Below the pieces are notes generated by a model, which saw nothing but the letters and a program-made list of their open reading frames with translations, was not told where the DNA came from and searched no databases. A program made the translations under genes and the position numbers. Positions 1 through 11,892 of a stretch of 64,000 nt of DNA are shown here, piece by piece (position 1 is the first letter of the stretch; every line of letters starts with the position of its first letter). The stretch is taken from positions 1,619,501 through 1,683,500 of the forward strand of contig CM077653.1 in NCBI GenBank assembly GCA_039707465.1, written 5' to 3'. Origin of the DNA: Rhabdophis nuchalis (lineage: Eukaryota > Chordata > Lepidosauria > Squamata > Natricidae).

Positions 1-360
1 TGAGACAGTAAAAAGCACACGCTTAGTCCCAAAAACTTTCTTTTTATTTCAAAGGCTGTGAATTATGTTCATTCACAGTCTGTAATGAGTCCCAAATAGT
101 TTGCAAAGAGTCCGACAGAAGTCTGCCAAAGTCTTTCGGGACAAGGCTGATAAGCGCCCACCTTTATCTCCCTTGAAACGCTGCCAAAGACCTCAGGGGC
201 AATGAGCTTTGCAAGGCCACACGGAGCACAGAGTCAAAACGGAGCTCCAGAGTTGAAACCGACCAGCACGAACAAAGTTGCTTCCTGCAGAGGCTCACGT
301 GCCTTTGTCCCTCCTTTATGTCCTATGGGAGGGGCCAATCACCTCCAAGCCTAGGTAGCA
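1..360. other. Unidentified, possible LTR-like repeat fragment
   Basis: No exon of USP28 is recognised before position 672. This stretch has an AT-rich, T-rich left part (about 40-60) and a long stop-filled body. Its texture resembles the reverse complement of a retroelement LTR, but there is no second copy in the window and no terminal repeat can be shown. The call is a weak inference. Confidence 0.25.
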
Positions 361-480
361 TCATCAGTAGTAGAAGTCCAATCCCCCACTGCCTTGCAGC
401 ACTGATGATGTTACCTAGTTGGGTGATGAAATGTCTGCAAGATCACAACCAAGTTCAGAGAGCACCCCACATTTGAACCC
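361..480 (-). repeat. Solo copy of the ZW10-intron minisatellite module
   Basis: Read on the minus strand, about 395-450 carries the same words as the tandem units in ZW10 intron 1 (31320-32010): a stretch reading gctctctga, then cttgcagacatttcat, then a conserved gtaacatcatcagtgc. This shows that the module is dispersed as well as tandem. Its parent element is not identified. Confidence 0.6.
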
Positions 481-671
481 TGAGATCTATCAGTCACCTT
501 CCAAGGATGTGGATATGTGGGGAGCCACTCAATATCCTCCCTAAGCTGAGCTTGGGTTTTTTTGCCTGTGGGATGACGGAGAGCTTGTTTCAATCCAGCC
601 TTTCCCACCTCTTCCTTCTCTCTCTCTCTTTCTCTCTCTCTCTCCCTCCTCTTTTCTCTTCCCTGTGGCAG

Positions 672-3600
672 GTGATGCTTAGCCCCGCCATGCAAGGGGT
701 CATCCTGGCCATTGCCAAAGCTCGTCAGACCTTCGATCGCGATGGGTCTGAAGCAGGGCTAGTCAAGGTACTCCTTTGCCCCCAAGCGCATGTGTCTTGT
801 TTCCTCTGCCCACAAGGGAGGAGGGGCCTGTCTCCTCCTCCTCCTTCCCTTTTTCTCTCTTGGAATGGGATGGAAGGCCGATTCTGCACTTGGGTCCCAC
901 CTGACCCGTCCTTTAGGGAGGGAGCTTTAGTCCAATAACATTGATCCAAAACAAAAGAGACGATTACTTGCTCTGCTTGCTAATGTAGTGTATCTGTTTG
1001 GTATCTGAGCCCATTTCATATGTGTTGAAAATTCTAACTAGGAAAGGTTCATCTTCCCAGGTGAAATTCCAGAAATCTGGAAGTCGTCTTGTTTCAAAGC
1101 AGAAAGCGGGAGCTATCCAACTCCTTTGTAGAAATCCTTTCCACAGCTAGGAAAAAAATATACCTTCAAGATAAACTTCATGTGTTGTTTATTCCTTACA
1201 TACACCTTAAGGTGTCCCTTCGCACCCGAAGTGACCGTTGTGTTTTGCAGTTGTAGGAATTCTAGACACTTAGAGTCCATCTGTGCTGCACTCGCAGCCG
1301 TCTCTGATCAACACCGAAGAGCAATAAAATAGGAAAAACGCCCCAAAACAGTGAGCTAAAAAGGGCCCTTGTGGGCAATCTTAACTAGTGATCACTTTAT
1401 GACTGGAACTGATGAATAGTTAGGACGTTTGTTCATTCTGCTAGCTTAGAGATTCCTTTGCTATCTCTGGCACCTCCGGCAGCTTCCCCTAGAGCAGGGG
1501 TCTGCAAAGTCGGCTCTTTTAAGACTGGTGGACTTCAACTCCCATGCTGGCTGGGGAACTCTGGGAGTTGAAGTCCACCAGTCTTAAAAGAGCCGACTTT
1601 GCAGACCCCTGCCCTAGAGCAGGGGTGCTAAACTCCATTTCATTGAGGGACGCATCAGGGCTGTGGCTGGGCATGGCCAGCTTAATGCCACTCCCCAAAC
1701 AGCTGGCCTGTTTCCTTTTTTGCACTGGCTACACAGGGCCAAAGTCATCCTGGCCAGTCTACCTTTCATTTTCCAGGATGACCCCGTGGGCCAATCTGAC
1801 CACATTGTGGGCCGCCTCTGGCCCGCGGGCCTTGGGTGTCACACCCCTGCTGTAGCGTCTCAGCATGCCAGGGACAAAGAAGCCTCCCTCCCCTTGAAAT
1901 CGGCTGCAAAACAAAGGGAGAAAATCTGCATGGCGGATTCATAACCAGCTAGAACGATAAACGTTTCAACCCCCGACTTCCCCAGGCATTCCGTGAAGAA
2001 TATTCCAGGCTCTACTCCTTGTCGAGGGAGACCCCGACACCCCAGAATGACCCCCGCCTGCAACACGTCTTGGTGTACCTGCTGCAGAACGAGGCCCCCA
2101 AGCAGGTGGTGGAAAGGACCCTCCTGGAGCAGTTTGCAGACAGGAACCTCAGCTACGATGAAAGGTGGGCTCAAAGCAGGCGGCCAGGAGGCCATTTGTA
2201 CAGTAGCTCCTGGTGGGGGCGTCCTTGATGCCCTCCGAGCGCAGTGCTTTGCTTGCAGATGTTTCATTAGGGTGGGGGTGGGTTGCTGCCGGCATTACTA
2301 CCAATTCGGTGCACGCAAAAATCCATGTGCGTGTGCATTTGCAAATAAAAAGGTCTGCATGTGCAAAACCTTAAAAAATGAAAAATAAATTTTTGCAATG
2401 GAAATTGTTCTGCGCATGGGCAGAATCGAAAAACAAGATGTCCCTGCCGTAGGAGAATCAGTTTGGGGGGGTGGCAGTTCCAGTGACCCAGGCCGCCAAG
2501 TTACTACCTTGACAGCCGAACCAGTAGGAACCTACCTCTGCAGTAGAGTTAGGACATAGGCTACACTACCAGTACTGCGCAGGAGGGACCTAAGGGAACC
2601 ATCCACGGGTTCCAGGTAGTGCGGGAGTTGCTGGGAAACCCTCCGTTTTGATGGAAGCCAATCAAATGGAAAAGGTTTGTCCAGATGCCCCACCACTCCT
2701 GGATTGACGGGGTCTCCCTTCTCTCCGTTGGGGGAAACAGGTCTATTAGCATTATGAAGGTGGCCCGAGAGAAGCTGAAAGGGATTGGCCCAGATGAGGT
2801 GGACATGGAAGAATACAAGGTAAGAAGGCCTGACTTTCAACACGGACACACAACTTTTGTGAAAAGCAGGCTAGCTCCTGCTTCTTGTCACAGCCTGCTC
2901 TGTGGGAATAACTCTTTGGGGTGTTCGTTACGCCATCTCCATTGGCTTACCTTGAGCCACAATACGCCTCCAAATCGAATCACCAGCCTCTTCTCTTGCC
3001 TGGCATGGCTCGGGGACGCCGGAGGTCACCAGTGGCTTTGAGCAAGCCACCAAGAAGAGAGAGATTGGCGTGGGAGGAGAACCAACATAGCAATGACCAA
3101 ACTTGTCTTTTCTGTTTCTCGACAGAAATGGCACGAAGACTACAGCTTGTTCCGCAAAGTGTCCATTTATCTCTTGACGGGGTTGGAGCTCTATCAGAAA
3201 AGCCAGTAAGTTCATCCGTGGGGATTGCAGGAAGGAATTGCTGAAGGCTTCAGGCCGGTTGAGTTGAGGTTTCGACAGACAAGAGTGTTGTGAATAAAAT
3301 GGAATGGAATAGGAATTGGAATACAGTAGGAATAAAACAGAATTAAAATAGAATGGAATGGAATTAGAATTAGAATAGAATAAGGAATAAAGAATAGAAG
3401 AGAATTCTTTATTGTCCAAGTGTGGCTGGACACACAAGGAATCTGTCTTTGGTGCGGAGGCTCTCAGTGTACATAAAAAGACAAGATACATTCACCAAGA
3501 ATCACAAGGTACAAATAAGCAATCAGGAAACCATCAATTTCAATATAAATCGTAAGGATACAAGCCACAAAGTTACAGTCCTGCAGTCATAAGTGGGAGG

Positions 3601-6600
3601 AGATGGGTGAGAGGAATGATGAGAAGACTAATAGTAATAATAATGCAGCCTTAGTTGAATGGTTTGACAGTGTTGAGGGGATTATTTTGTTAGCAGAGGG
3701 ATGGCATTCAGGGAAAAAACTCTCCTTGTGTCTAGTTGTCTTGGTGTGCAGTGCCTTATAGCGTCGTTTTGAGGGTAGGAGTTGAAACCATTGATGTCCA
3801 GGATGTGAGGAGTCCGTAGATATTTTCCCAGCCCTCGTTTTGACTCGTGCAGCGTTACAGGCTCTCACAGTGGAAGTCATGTGTCCCGACATGTCGTCTA
3901 CAAAGGGGCAATATTGGGTTTGGGTCCCTCTGCCTCTGTTTGGTGCACTTGGCCGAATCATTCTACAATTTCGTACAACCCGAGGAGAAGCGACTCCATT
4001 GTAATAAGCATGAATAAAGTTCTGCCTTGGTCCAGACACTGCAAACCCCCGGAGCCTCCTCAGGAGGGGACGGAGGCCGGGGGCGCCATCTCCTCTTGCT
4101 CTTGCCAAGGGCTCCTTGGAGCTGCCTTCCGCCAGGCCTCCTAACCGGGCCCAAAACAGTGATACGTTTCTGGCGATTCAAGCTTTTGGCCTCTAGAAGT
4201 AAAAAGGATGGCCTTAAGGTGGAGCAGTTGTGCGTTTGTCTCCGTCCATGGCAATGACTGGATGATCTCACACACACACACACACACTTGTTCTTTCTCT
4301 CTCCGAAAGATACTGCGAGGCTCTGACCTACCTGGTGTACGCCTACGAGACCAACACCGTCCTGCAGGCCAAAGGAGCCGGCCGGGGTGCCGACTCCGCT
4401 CTGATCGCCCTCTACAGGAGGAAGTGCCTCTTGGTGGGTGTTCGGGGGACCCTTCCCCTCCTTCCCCCTCTTTTCAAGCTCCGGGGTTTGGGGGGGGGAT
4501 TTGGGGGGGGGGCAGTTCTCACATCCTCCCCCCGGTCGTTCGGGCTGACGTTGAAAATGTGATATTGCTGAACATTCCATGGCGGCAGCTGCGGCAGTCC
4601 TCCACCCCAGGCCCAGGCTGAGGGGGCCGTAAAACGTCCCGTCCGAATGCTGGGAGGGGCCCCTCTGAGCCCCCTAGCCAACCGGCTTCCCCTGGTGCTT
4701 TCCCCCCATTCAGAGGCTGAACGACGCTGCGGCCGCCCTCTTCGAGAGCCACGACGGGAAGGAAGTGGACGAAGGGGTCAGCGTCCTGAACGAGCTGGTC
4801 ATCCCCTGCATGCACCTGATCATGAACAACCACGTCTCCAGGGAGGACCTGGACGCCATCGAGGTCATGAGGAACCGCTGGTGCGCCTACCTGGGAAAGG
4901 ACGTGGGGGGTAAGACGTCTGCCCTGGGCACCACCCCAGCTTCCCTCTGCCGGCCCCCCTTGCCTCTCGGGGTGGTTGCGTTTGTTGGCCCTTGGAAGGA
5001 ACGTCTGCAGGCTCACCAGGCCTCTTCAGCTTCTGCCTACGGGCCTCTCCCCTCGCTCCTCTGCATTGCCATGGGGGCTTATTAGTGTGTGTGTGTGTGT
5101 ATAATTTTATTAAATTATATACAGTTTAATTTATATCATTTATACATTTATAATTTATATAATTACAATGTATATAATTTTAGTGTGTGTCTATGTACAT
5201 ATATATATATATGTGTGTATATATGTGTGTGTGTGTGTATACATATACACACACACATACATATATATAATTGTATTAAAAGGGATGTGGTAGCTCAGTG
5301 GCTAAGACTCTGAGCTTGCCAATCAGAAAGTTCGGCAGTTCGAATCCCTAGCGCCGCGTAACAGAGTGAGCTCCCGTTCCTTGTCCCAGCTTCTGCCAAC
5401 CTAGCAGTTCGAAAGCAGGTAAAAAATGCGAGTAGGAAAACAGGGACCACCTTTGGTGGGAAGGGAACAGCCTTCTGTGGGCCTTCGGCGTTGAGTCATG
5501 CCGGCCACATGACCACAGAGATATCTTCGGACAGCGCTGGCTCTTTGGCTTTGAAACGGAGATGAGCTCCGCCCCCTAGAGTCAGGAACAACTAGCACAT
5601 ATGTGTGAGGGGAACCTTTACCTATAATTTCATTAAACTTATCAAAATGCAAGTAAAAATAATCATAGGACAGTGGGAATGGGGGGAGGGAGGGGAGAGT
5701 GTGATGCGTCAATGGGAAACCACAGAAAGACGAGCATTAGCCTCCCATTCTTTTCAGTGCAGTAGAACAAAGATAGGAACGATTCAGCCTCCGGTTTTTA
5801 ATTTTGCACACTTGGAATCCACTGGCCGTTTCTCTCGCAACACACTTATCGGCAAATCAGGGTTTCATTTTTTTCCCCCTGCCTCAAGGGCCACATCTAG
5901 AAAGCAGCCCTCCTTTGGCCCTCTCTGTTAGCTCTGCCAACCCTGCGAAGAGGAAGGGAGGTTGGGGGACCAGGGCAGAGATCCCAGGTCGTGGATCCTC
6001 CTGGATAGATCCAAATCTCGGAGCTGCGGCTTTAAAGGGAGAAGCTTTTTCAAGTGATGGTGACTCCAGCGCAAGCAAGTTTCAACACCTTCCTCCGTTG
6101 AGGGAGGGGGCATGCCTGAGCTTGCTTCTTGGAGAGGAGTTGCAGCCAGCATTCTCTGTGGCCCAGAGTACTTAAGGCGCACCTTCGCGCATCCAGGATC
6201 CGGCTGGTTGCTCCATTTTGGGGGCAGCCGGCCGACCATGGCCATGCGGAGCCACCAATAGGGCAGCCCATCAAGTTTTCTCAGAGAGGCCAGGAGGAAA
6301 AAAGCTGAGATGGTTCTGCCTGAGGGAAAAGTCTTATTAGCCTTGGGAACAAGAAGAGCTAAATAAGGTCGTCTGCAACCTTCAGCTGCTGTGTATATAT
6401 ATATATTTTTATTAATTTATGTAGCTGCCCAACACAACTCTGGGCAACCTACAGCTGCCACCACTAAAACAATACAACAACCATTGAAGCCTAAAGGAAA
6501 CCAAGATTGTGGGAGAATAAAAACCACCCAGAGTGCAGGAGCCACAGCTGAAAAGACCCTCCTTCTAGGTTACTCTAGAACAGAGGTGCCCAAACTTGGT

Positions 6601-7081
6601 TACTTTAAGACGTGTGGACTTCAACTGCTAGAATTCTCCAGCCAGCTTTGCTGACAGTTGAAGTCCACACGTCTTAAAAGTTGCCAAGTTTGGGCACCTC
6701 TGTCCTAGGCGTGAAGCTCTTTGCCAGAGGGGCCTACTACATACCCTCCCTCTCCTGCCAGGCCTGAGGGACTAGCAGCGATACCTCCTCCCATCTTACG
6801 TGGAGCTACGGAGAAGCTGCCTCGAAGGGGCCAAGCGTAGCCGGTGGTCCATAACATCCTCTCTCTTTCTCTCTCTCTCTCTCTCTCCTCCTCCTCCTCT
6901 TGCAGAGAACTTGCAGATGAAGCTGGGGGAGTTCCTGCCCCGCCTGCTGGATTGCTCCCCGGAAGGCGTCGTCCTCAAGGAGCCCCCCAAGATCCGCCCC
7001 AACTCGCCCTACGACCTCTGCAGCCGATTCGCAGCAGTGATGGAATCCATCCACAGGGCCTCCGCCGTGGCCGTGAAATAA
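672..7081 (+). CDS. USP28: USP28, C-terminal seven coding exons (5' part lies outside the window)
   Basis: Ubiquitin-specific protease 28 is a nuclear deubiquitinase known from the mammalian protein to stabilise MYC and act in the DNA-damage response. Seven exons join in frame: 672-767, 1986-2164, 2741-2819, 3126-3205, 4310-4433, 4714-4909 and 6906-7081 (stop TAA at 7079-7081). All introns are GT-AG. Together they give 309 residues, the part C-terminal to the catalytic core; the human protein is about 1,077 residues. I recognise it by blocks such as [44 protein letters not shown] and the ending [19 protein letters not shown] followed by a short tail in VK. The Cys and His catalytic boxes are not in this part. 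The first exon shown is phase 0, so an upstream exon must end in phase 0 left of the window. The gene is convergent with CLDN25. Confidence 0.95.
1495..1611. mobile_element. Hairpin hAT-type MITE, family A
   Basis: A 117-bp near-perfect inverted repeat starts CAGGGGTCTGC and ends GCAGACCCCTG. It is flanked by an exact 8-bp duplication, ccctagag (1487-1494 and 1612-1619). The CAGGGG terminus with an 8-bp duplication is the hallmark of the hAT superfamily. It lies in USP28 intron 1 of the visible part. Confidence 0.85.
1620..1849. mobile_element. hAT-type element, family B
   Basis: About 230 bp runs from CAGGGGTGCTAAACTCC to GTGTCACACCCCTG. It directly abuts the previous element and shares the 8-bp sequence ccctagag at 1612-1619; the right flank ctgtagcg matches it at 5 of 8 bases. 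It has a G+C-rich interior with a gcccgcgggcc core. A second, diverged copy is at 56783-56919. Confidence 0.65.
3290..3400. repeat. Degenerate (AATGG/AATAG)n microsatellite
   Basis: Imperfect pentamers of the gaatg, gaata and gaatt type lie directly against the poly-adenylation end of the minus-strand LINE that follows. This is the arrangement expected if the LINE tail seeded the repeat. Confidence 0.7.
3400..4075 (-). mobile_element. LINE 3' end, minus strand (L2/Rex-like reverse-transcriptase tail)
   Basis: On the minus strand the C-terminal end of a LINE ORF2 can be read: KTRAGK, then [20 protein letters not shown], then a [12 protein letters not shown] block, followed by a 3' UTR ending in AATAAAGAATTC and a pentamer tail. 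Further copies of the same 3' end are at 27616-27680, 27785-28195, 47770-47895 and 50365-50640. The exact clade is uncertain. Confidence 0.6.
5085..5278. repeat. (TG)n/(TA)n compound microsatellite
   Basis: Alternating tgtg, tata and caca tracts with AT-rich spacers lie in the last USP28 intron and run directly into the head of the SINE that follows. Confidence 0.85.
5285..5624 (+). mobile_element. tRNA-derived SINE (Sauria type)
   Basis: The head has RNA polymerase III promoter boxes: an A-box-like gtagctcagtggctaag and a B box gttcgaatccc. The body contains cagcttctgccaacctagcag and ends ggggaacctttacct, as in squamate Sauria SINEs. A second copy is at 59003-59352. It is intronic to USP28 in the sense orientation. 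Confidence 0.85.
6581..6702. mobile_element. Hairpin hAT-type MITE, family A
   Basis: A 122-bp inverted repeat runs from CAGAGGTGCCCAAACTTGG to CCAAGTTTGGGCACCTCTG. The flanks ctctagaa and tcctaggc fit a diverged nTCTAGAn-like target. It is in the last USP28 intron. Confidence 0.8.
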
Positions 7082-8032
7082 AACAGCGGCCGGTCCCTCT
7101 CGGCTCGAGCCCTGCAAGACCACCTCAGCCCCCCACCCCTCCTCCAAGAGTGGAATCCCGTTGCCAGACGACTCTGGGGAAGGGTCCTGGAGGGAGGGGG
7201 ACTGCGCTGAAGGACCTTCCTCCTGAACAGCCATGCATGTCTAGGAAAGGGGGGGCCAGCGGGTGGGGGGGGGGGTTGGGGGCGGTCTCGGTCATGCCCT
7301 AGTTGCATGCAGGGTTATGGATTTTGGAACCCCCCCTTGTTAATTATTGACTTGACCTCCCGCAAAGGAGCTTTGTGGGGAGCGTTTTTGGGAGAAATCT
7401 GCCGTTTTACACTACGCCTTGTGTAGAGACAATTCCATGCTGCCAAGTTGGCGCTTCCTCTGGCCAGGGCTTCCAGGGGCTTCTTGAGCGCATTCTGGGT
7501 GGACCTTTTAAAGGCACCTGCCACGCATGTGGACCTCCCAGTGTGTTAATGCGGCACCCCTGGGCTCCATGAATGCTGCCATTAATTATGAGGAGGACTG
7601 CATGGACAATGCTGGCAAAGGGGCACTTGACCCTTGCTGACCTTCCAAGCACAGCAAATTCGGGCATAAGTCATCGCCAGGGGGATAAATCACAAAGGTG
7701 AAGGAACCTTAATTGTAAACAAGGTGTACTCGCAGTGAGAAAATACACGCGCTAGCAGTCCCTCTGCCCTCTTAGGCAGCCATTCTTATGGGTGAGCCGC
7801 TTGGCATGCAGCTGTTGCCCTGGCTGCTGGTTCAAGCCCCGGCATTTGTGCCAGGGGAGGAGGACAGAAGTGCACAACCAGCAGGAGGCCGAGATTGGAA
7901 GCCGCTTCCTTGAACCTTCCCTCAAATAATTTCTTGAACGTCAATCACCGAAGTTTAATTACCAGGTTAGAATTGGCAAAGGATGCACTGAAGTCAGGAC
8001 GAAACCAAGCTGAATAAGCCACACTTTAATGG

Positions 8033-8065
<33 letters not shown>

Positions 8066-8330
8066 CCTCCAGATCTTTTAAATCAACCTGTTTTTATTAG
8101 AAGGCTAACACATTGAGATGGGAAATACAAATCTGACGATATTTCTGGTTTCAAAGTGCAATAAATACCCTATTTAAAGATATTTGTGGTTTTGTTTTTC
8201 TATCCCTGAAAACTACAGACAACTTCTAATTTTCAGCAGTCATTCCAAAGCCTCCAGGCAGTTAACTTCACACACACAAAACCCAACAACAACCCCTTAA
8301 TTTCCTTAGATTCAGGGAATAAATAAATTG
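7082..8330 (+). other. USP28: USP28 3' untranslated region with candidate poly(A) signals
   Basis: No coding sequence is seen after the TAA. AATAAA hexamers occur at 8160-8165, 8318-8323 and 8322-8327; the real cleavage site cannot be decided from sequence. A (TA)n tract is at 8033-8061. The region is otherwise non-repetitive. Confidence 0.5.
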
Positions 8331-8760
8331 CTCCATCACCTCTGGCTGGGATCCCCAAAGAGGCTGGCGGCCTGCCAGCGCATGCCTCCAATTGCAGAAG
8401 GTTGACTCCAGGACTGTTTTGAAGTTGGAAACCTACGTGACCTTTCGATCAAAAATGGTGGTGCAACAATCCAGCTGTTGTGTCCCCCGGTTGATGAGAG
8501 GCTGCCTTAAGGAGGCACCAAGCGCTAAGACTAGTCGAAAGAAGAGTTCGCTGGACAAAAGAAGGCCGGCTCCTGAATCCATCCGTGGAAGCTTGGGGGG
8601 TGGATTGCTTTCTTCTGCCCCCTTTGAAACGATTATCCGAGTATCCCCAAGTCTGTGCCCAGGATTTGCTGATCTGCCTCTTAGGCCAAGTAAGAGAGTT
8701 CCGATTTCTTGTAAGCGCTTAATTGCTTTTTAAAGCCTAACAATGCTTGTTGAATGGACC

Positions 8761-8766
8761 TTTATT
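8761..8766 (-). terminator. CLDN25: Candidate CLDN25 poly(A) signal
   Basis: The plus-strand TTTATT is AATAAA on the CLDN25 strand, about 360 bp after its stop codon. It would place the 3' ends of USP28 and CLDN25 about 0.4-0.6 kb apart, tail to tail. Confidence 0.35.
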
Positions 8767-9122
8767 TTGCAGACATTCTATCCTCCACCGACATTCCTCC
8801 CATCATTAAACCGGGGTGGTTTTTATGTCATTCTTCTCCAAAAGATTAAAGGTGGGGGCAGGGAGGAGAGGAAGCCTTTTCTTCTGCATAAGAGTAGATA
8901 CAGGAGCCTCAAGCAGCCTCCCAACAGCACGTTCCTCAATAAGGCATTTCTAAGTTGCACTTAGGGGGAGCAAGCTACACAACACACAACCGGGATGCTG
9001 GGTGGTCCCCTTGTCGGCGTGATTTCCCAAGCCAATCCTTTGCAGAGATCTCAACCACAACTCTTCAACGTCCCAACCATCGTCCCATTCCAGGCGAGAC
9101 CCAGATGACCCAGGGACGTGCG

Positions 9123-9782
9123 TCAGATGACGAGGTCCGCGTTTTTGGGGGCAGAGTGTGGCTGCTGGATGGCGAGCGTGGCTACCTCCGCTTTGTGGTG
9201 GATTGCCGGCCTCTTCGGGGTCTTTAGGAAACAGGCGGCGCCGATGAGAAGGCAGCCACCCAAGAGGAGGAAAAACGCAGCAAACCATCCCAGGAAAAGG
9301 GCGTCCCCGAATTCCCACCTCGGGACGACATCCGGGATGGTTTGATCCCAGAAGTCCTGCACCGTGTTGTAGGCCACCCAGGAGATGGGGACCAGCGTGG
9401 TCACTCCAGAAACACAGAAGAGGAGGCCGCCTGTAATCGCAAAGAGCCTCTTCTGCCTTGGGTCGCTTGTCTTCAGGCAGTCAGATCCAAACAGAGCCAA
9501 GGTGAATGCCAGGAAGCCCAGTCCGTTGGAAGTCACCATCAGGACCCTGGAAATCTTGATCTCCAACGGCAGGGCCAGGAGGGAAGCGTAGTTCTCGCAC
9601 TGCATGACCGCCTGGATGATGCAGGTCTGCCAAAGTCCCATGTTCCAGATCTCCAGGTCGTTTAACTCCAGGTTGAGGCTCTTCCAGAGAGGCACGTAGG
9701 TCGTCACGCACGACAGGAGCCAGCCGAAGAGGGAGACCATCAGCCCACTCAGCTGGACGGTGGTGCTCTGGTGCCAGTCCAT
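9123..9782 (-). CDS. CLDN25: Claudin-25
   Basis: This is a claudin-family tetraspan membrane protein; the general role of claudins is tight-junction strand formation. It is a single coding exon of 219 residues, and human CLDN25 is 229. The start is the ATG at 9782 (MDWHQSTTVQLSGLM), chosen because it aligns with the claudin N-terminus. An in-frame ATG at 9836 would add 18 basic residues and is less likely. The claudin signature is present: W33, G49-L50-W51, C54 and C62, with a conserved Arg79 before the second membrane segment. Membrane segments are near 7-27, 81-100, 115-136 and 161-183. The stretch SWVAYNTVQDFWDQTIPD and the PRWEFG block before the last membrane segment are diagnostic of CLDN25, as is the Leu-Val-Ile C-terminus. 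It lies between USP28 and ZW10 as in human. Confidence 0.95.
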   Translation of the reverse strand: MDWHQSTTVQLSGLMVSLFGWLLSCVTTYVPLWKSLNLELNDLEIWNMGLWQTCIIQAVMQCENYASLLALPLEIKISRVLMVTSNGLGFLAFTLALFGSDCLKTSDPRQKRLFAITGGLLFCVSGVTTLVPISWVAYNTVQDFWDQTIPDVVPRWEFGDALFLGWFAAFFLLLGGCLLIGAACFLKTPKRPAIHHKAEVATLAIQQPHSAPKNADLVI

Positions 9783-11310
9783 ACCTGGGCTTCTGGGTGA
9801 CCTCCTCTTAAGGTGACCTTTCAGCTTTTTGCCCAAAGCTTGGATGAAAACGTCCCTGCAGCATTTTATGCTGTCAGGAACCTGCTATAATTGGCTGCAA
9901 GGACAGAATAGATCTGATGCGTTGCCAATTCTTTTCTTTCTTAAGAACAGTATAGGTGGAGAAACTGATTCTGATAGCATTAATTCTTGGGTGTGGCCAG
10001 GAGTCTTTTTTCATACCTGGTTGGCCTTATTTCTTTCTTTAAAAAACAAAACCTCTCTGCTTCCTGGTTTTTTTTTTTAAAAAGAAAAAAAACAAAAACT
10101 TCCAAGTCCAGAAAGCGGAAATCTCTCTGCTGAACTGCAGAAACCCACTTTGCCGTCCTCTTCCAACACAAGGCTGGTTGCATTCAGCAAGTCGCACAAA
10201 CACAGCCATCCACAGGTGATACCAAAGGACTAAACTCCCGCATCTCACTTCCTGGATGGTGCAACAAATAATGAGTTTCATTGGTTTGCCAGCTATGCCC
10301 TCGGTTCCTAAACGTTAATCAACAGGCACGTCCAAAGCTGGTGGATCAAAGGGAAGGCGAGCTCTTCGTGGGGCAAAAACAAAGTGGATTTCACACAGGC
10401 TGAAGTTTGTCGTCTTCCGTAAGCCGATAGACAAAGAACCTCCACCTGTAAAAGGATGTCAACCTTGTTATTGCAGGATTACTGTCTCTTTCCTGCTCAT
10501 CTTTCTTCTGATAGCAAGTAAGATGCTGTTGCTCATGGTTTCCCTCTTCCAGGCGTTTGATCTAAAGGAATTGTTGGTACTTGCGCTGCCGGCTCAAGGC
10601 TAACATCAATTATAAATAAGTCAAAAGAAAGAAAGCCTCACCTTTCAGGTTTCTTTTAACAAAAAAAAAAAGAGTTCCCGTGAGCTTCTCTGGAAAAACC
10701 AACCGCCGTTATCTTCTCTTCTTTCAGTCCCAAAATAAAACCTGCGCCATCCACAGCTGATCCCGCTTGAAAGATGATTCGGGGAGGGGGTCCATGCTTT
10801 CCAGCACCGTAAAAGAGCTGAGAGGCTCTTTTAGAAACTATCCCATTGGAATTGTTGACGGTGGAGACCAGAAGCTACCTTGGCTGTATCGCTGGAAGGA
10901 AGAGTTGGCACCTGTGGGATTTCTGGCTGCTTTGCGTTGAGGAAAAAGGCTCTCCGGTCCAATTTATAATGTACACTGAGTGCTTATTTGAGCTTTTGAG
11001 CAAGGAGCTAGTCCCTGTTTCTCTCTCTCCCTGGGTGTGCCTGTCCCGGTCTTTCCATATTCAACACAGGTAATTATACTTCTAACAATTAGGATCCATT
11101 CAGCAGGAGAGCAGACCTGCCTTCATTATCCGCTTCCTCTTAACCAAACCAGTTTGCACCTTGCTGTTAATCTTTTGAAGTTGTCAAGGCGAAATCCCAC
11201 ATTTTTTTATTTTTTATTTCCCCAAGAAAAAAGTAGACGGCCCTTACAATCCTTTCTCCAACGGGAAGAAAGTTTTCAGATCAAAGGAACAGCGATAGGA
11301 ACAAAGGATG
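9783..11310 (-). other. CLDN25 upstream region, no gene seen
   Basis: Mostly single-copy sequence upstream of CLDN25 on the minus strand. It would contain its 5' UTR and promoter. A CCCAG just before the ATG (minus strand) could be a splice acceptor for a 5' non-coding exon, but no donor can be assigned. Confidence 0.4.
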
Positions 11311-11315
11311 CACAG

Positions 11316-11690
11316 AGAGTCCTCAACCCAAGCTACACTGACACTGAAAAATCGACTTATGGCCGTTTTCACACTTATGACCGTTGCAGTCCAACGCATG
11401 GTTCTGTGATCAAAATTCAGAGGCTTGGCAACTGACTCCTATTTATGACGGTCGTAACGTCCCCGGGCCATGCGATCACCTCTTGTGAAATTCTGAGAAG
11501 CAAAGGCAATAGGGAAGCCAGATTCACTTAACGACCATGTTACTACCTTAACACGTGCAGTGATTCACTTAGCGACTGGCGAGAAAGATTGTAAGATGGG
11601 GTCAAAATTCGTTGAAATGTTTCACTTAGCAACGGAGGTTTTGGGCTCGACGGTGGTCGTAAGCAAAGGTCTTCCAGCAGAGCACAGTTG
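11316..11690 (+). repeat. Dispersed repeat, family D
   Basis: Characteristic words repeat along it: cttatgaccgttgcag, tgattcacttagcgac, gtaagatggggtcaaa and ttcacttagcaac. Related copies are at 28196-28835, 37588-38395 (interrupted), 39945-40275, 53028-53412 and about 56085-56160. Class is not determined; it looks like a non-autonomous element of roughly 400 bp. Confidence 0.7.
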
Positions 11691-11761
11691 GCATATTTCT
11701 TTTCTCATGGCTTCTTTTTTTCCTTCTTCTTATTTTTCTGCAATTTTTCAATGTTTTAAAA

Positions 11762-11892
11762 CAGGGGTGTCCAAACTTGGGAAATTTAAGACATGTGGAC
11801 TTCAACTCCCAGAATTCCCCAGCCAGCCATATGGCTGGCTGGGGAATTCTGAAGTCCACAAGTCTTAAAGTTCCCAAGTTTGGACACCCCTG
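11762..11892. mobile_element. Hairpin hAT-type MITE, family A
   Basis: A 131-bp palindromic element runs from CAGGGGTGTCCAAACTTGG to CCAAGTTTGGACACCCCTG. It has an exact 8-bp duplication, ttttaaaa, at 11754-11761 and 11893-11900. It is the cleanest copy of the family. Confidence 0.9.

Noticed and set aside
5285..5360. tRNA-like sequence with A and B boxes
   Set aside because: It is the head of a SINE, not a tRNA gene; it continues into the SINE body and lacks a pairing acceptor stem.
9783..9836. Earlier in-frame ATG for CLDN25 at 9836
   Set aside because: It would add 18 basic residues before the first membrane segment, unlike claudins, which start 5-8 residues before it.
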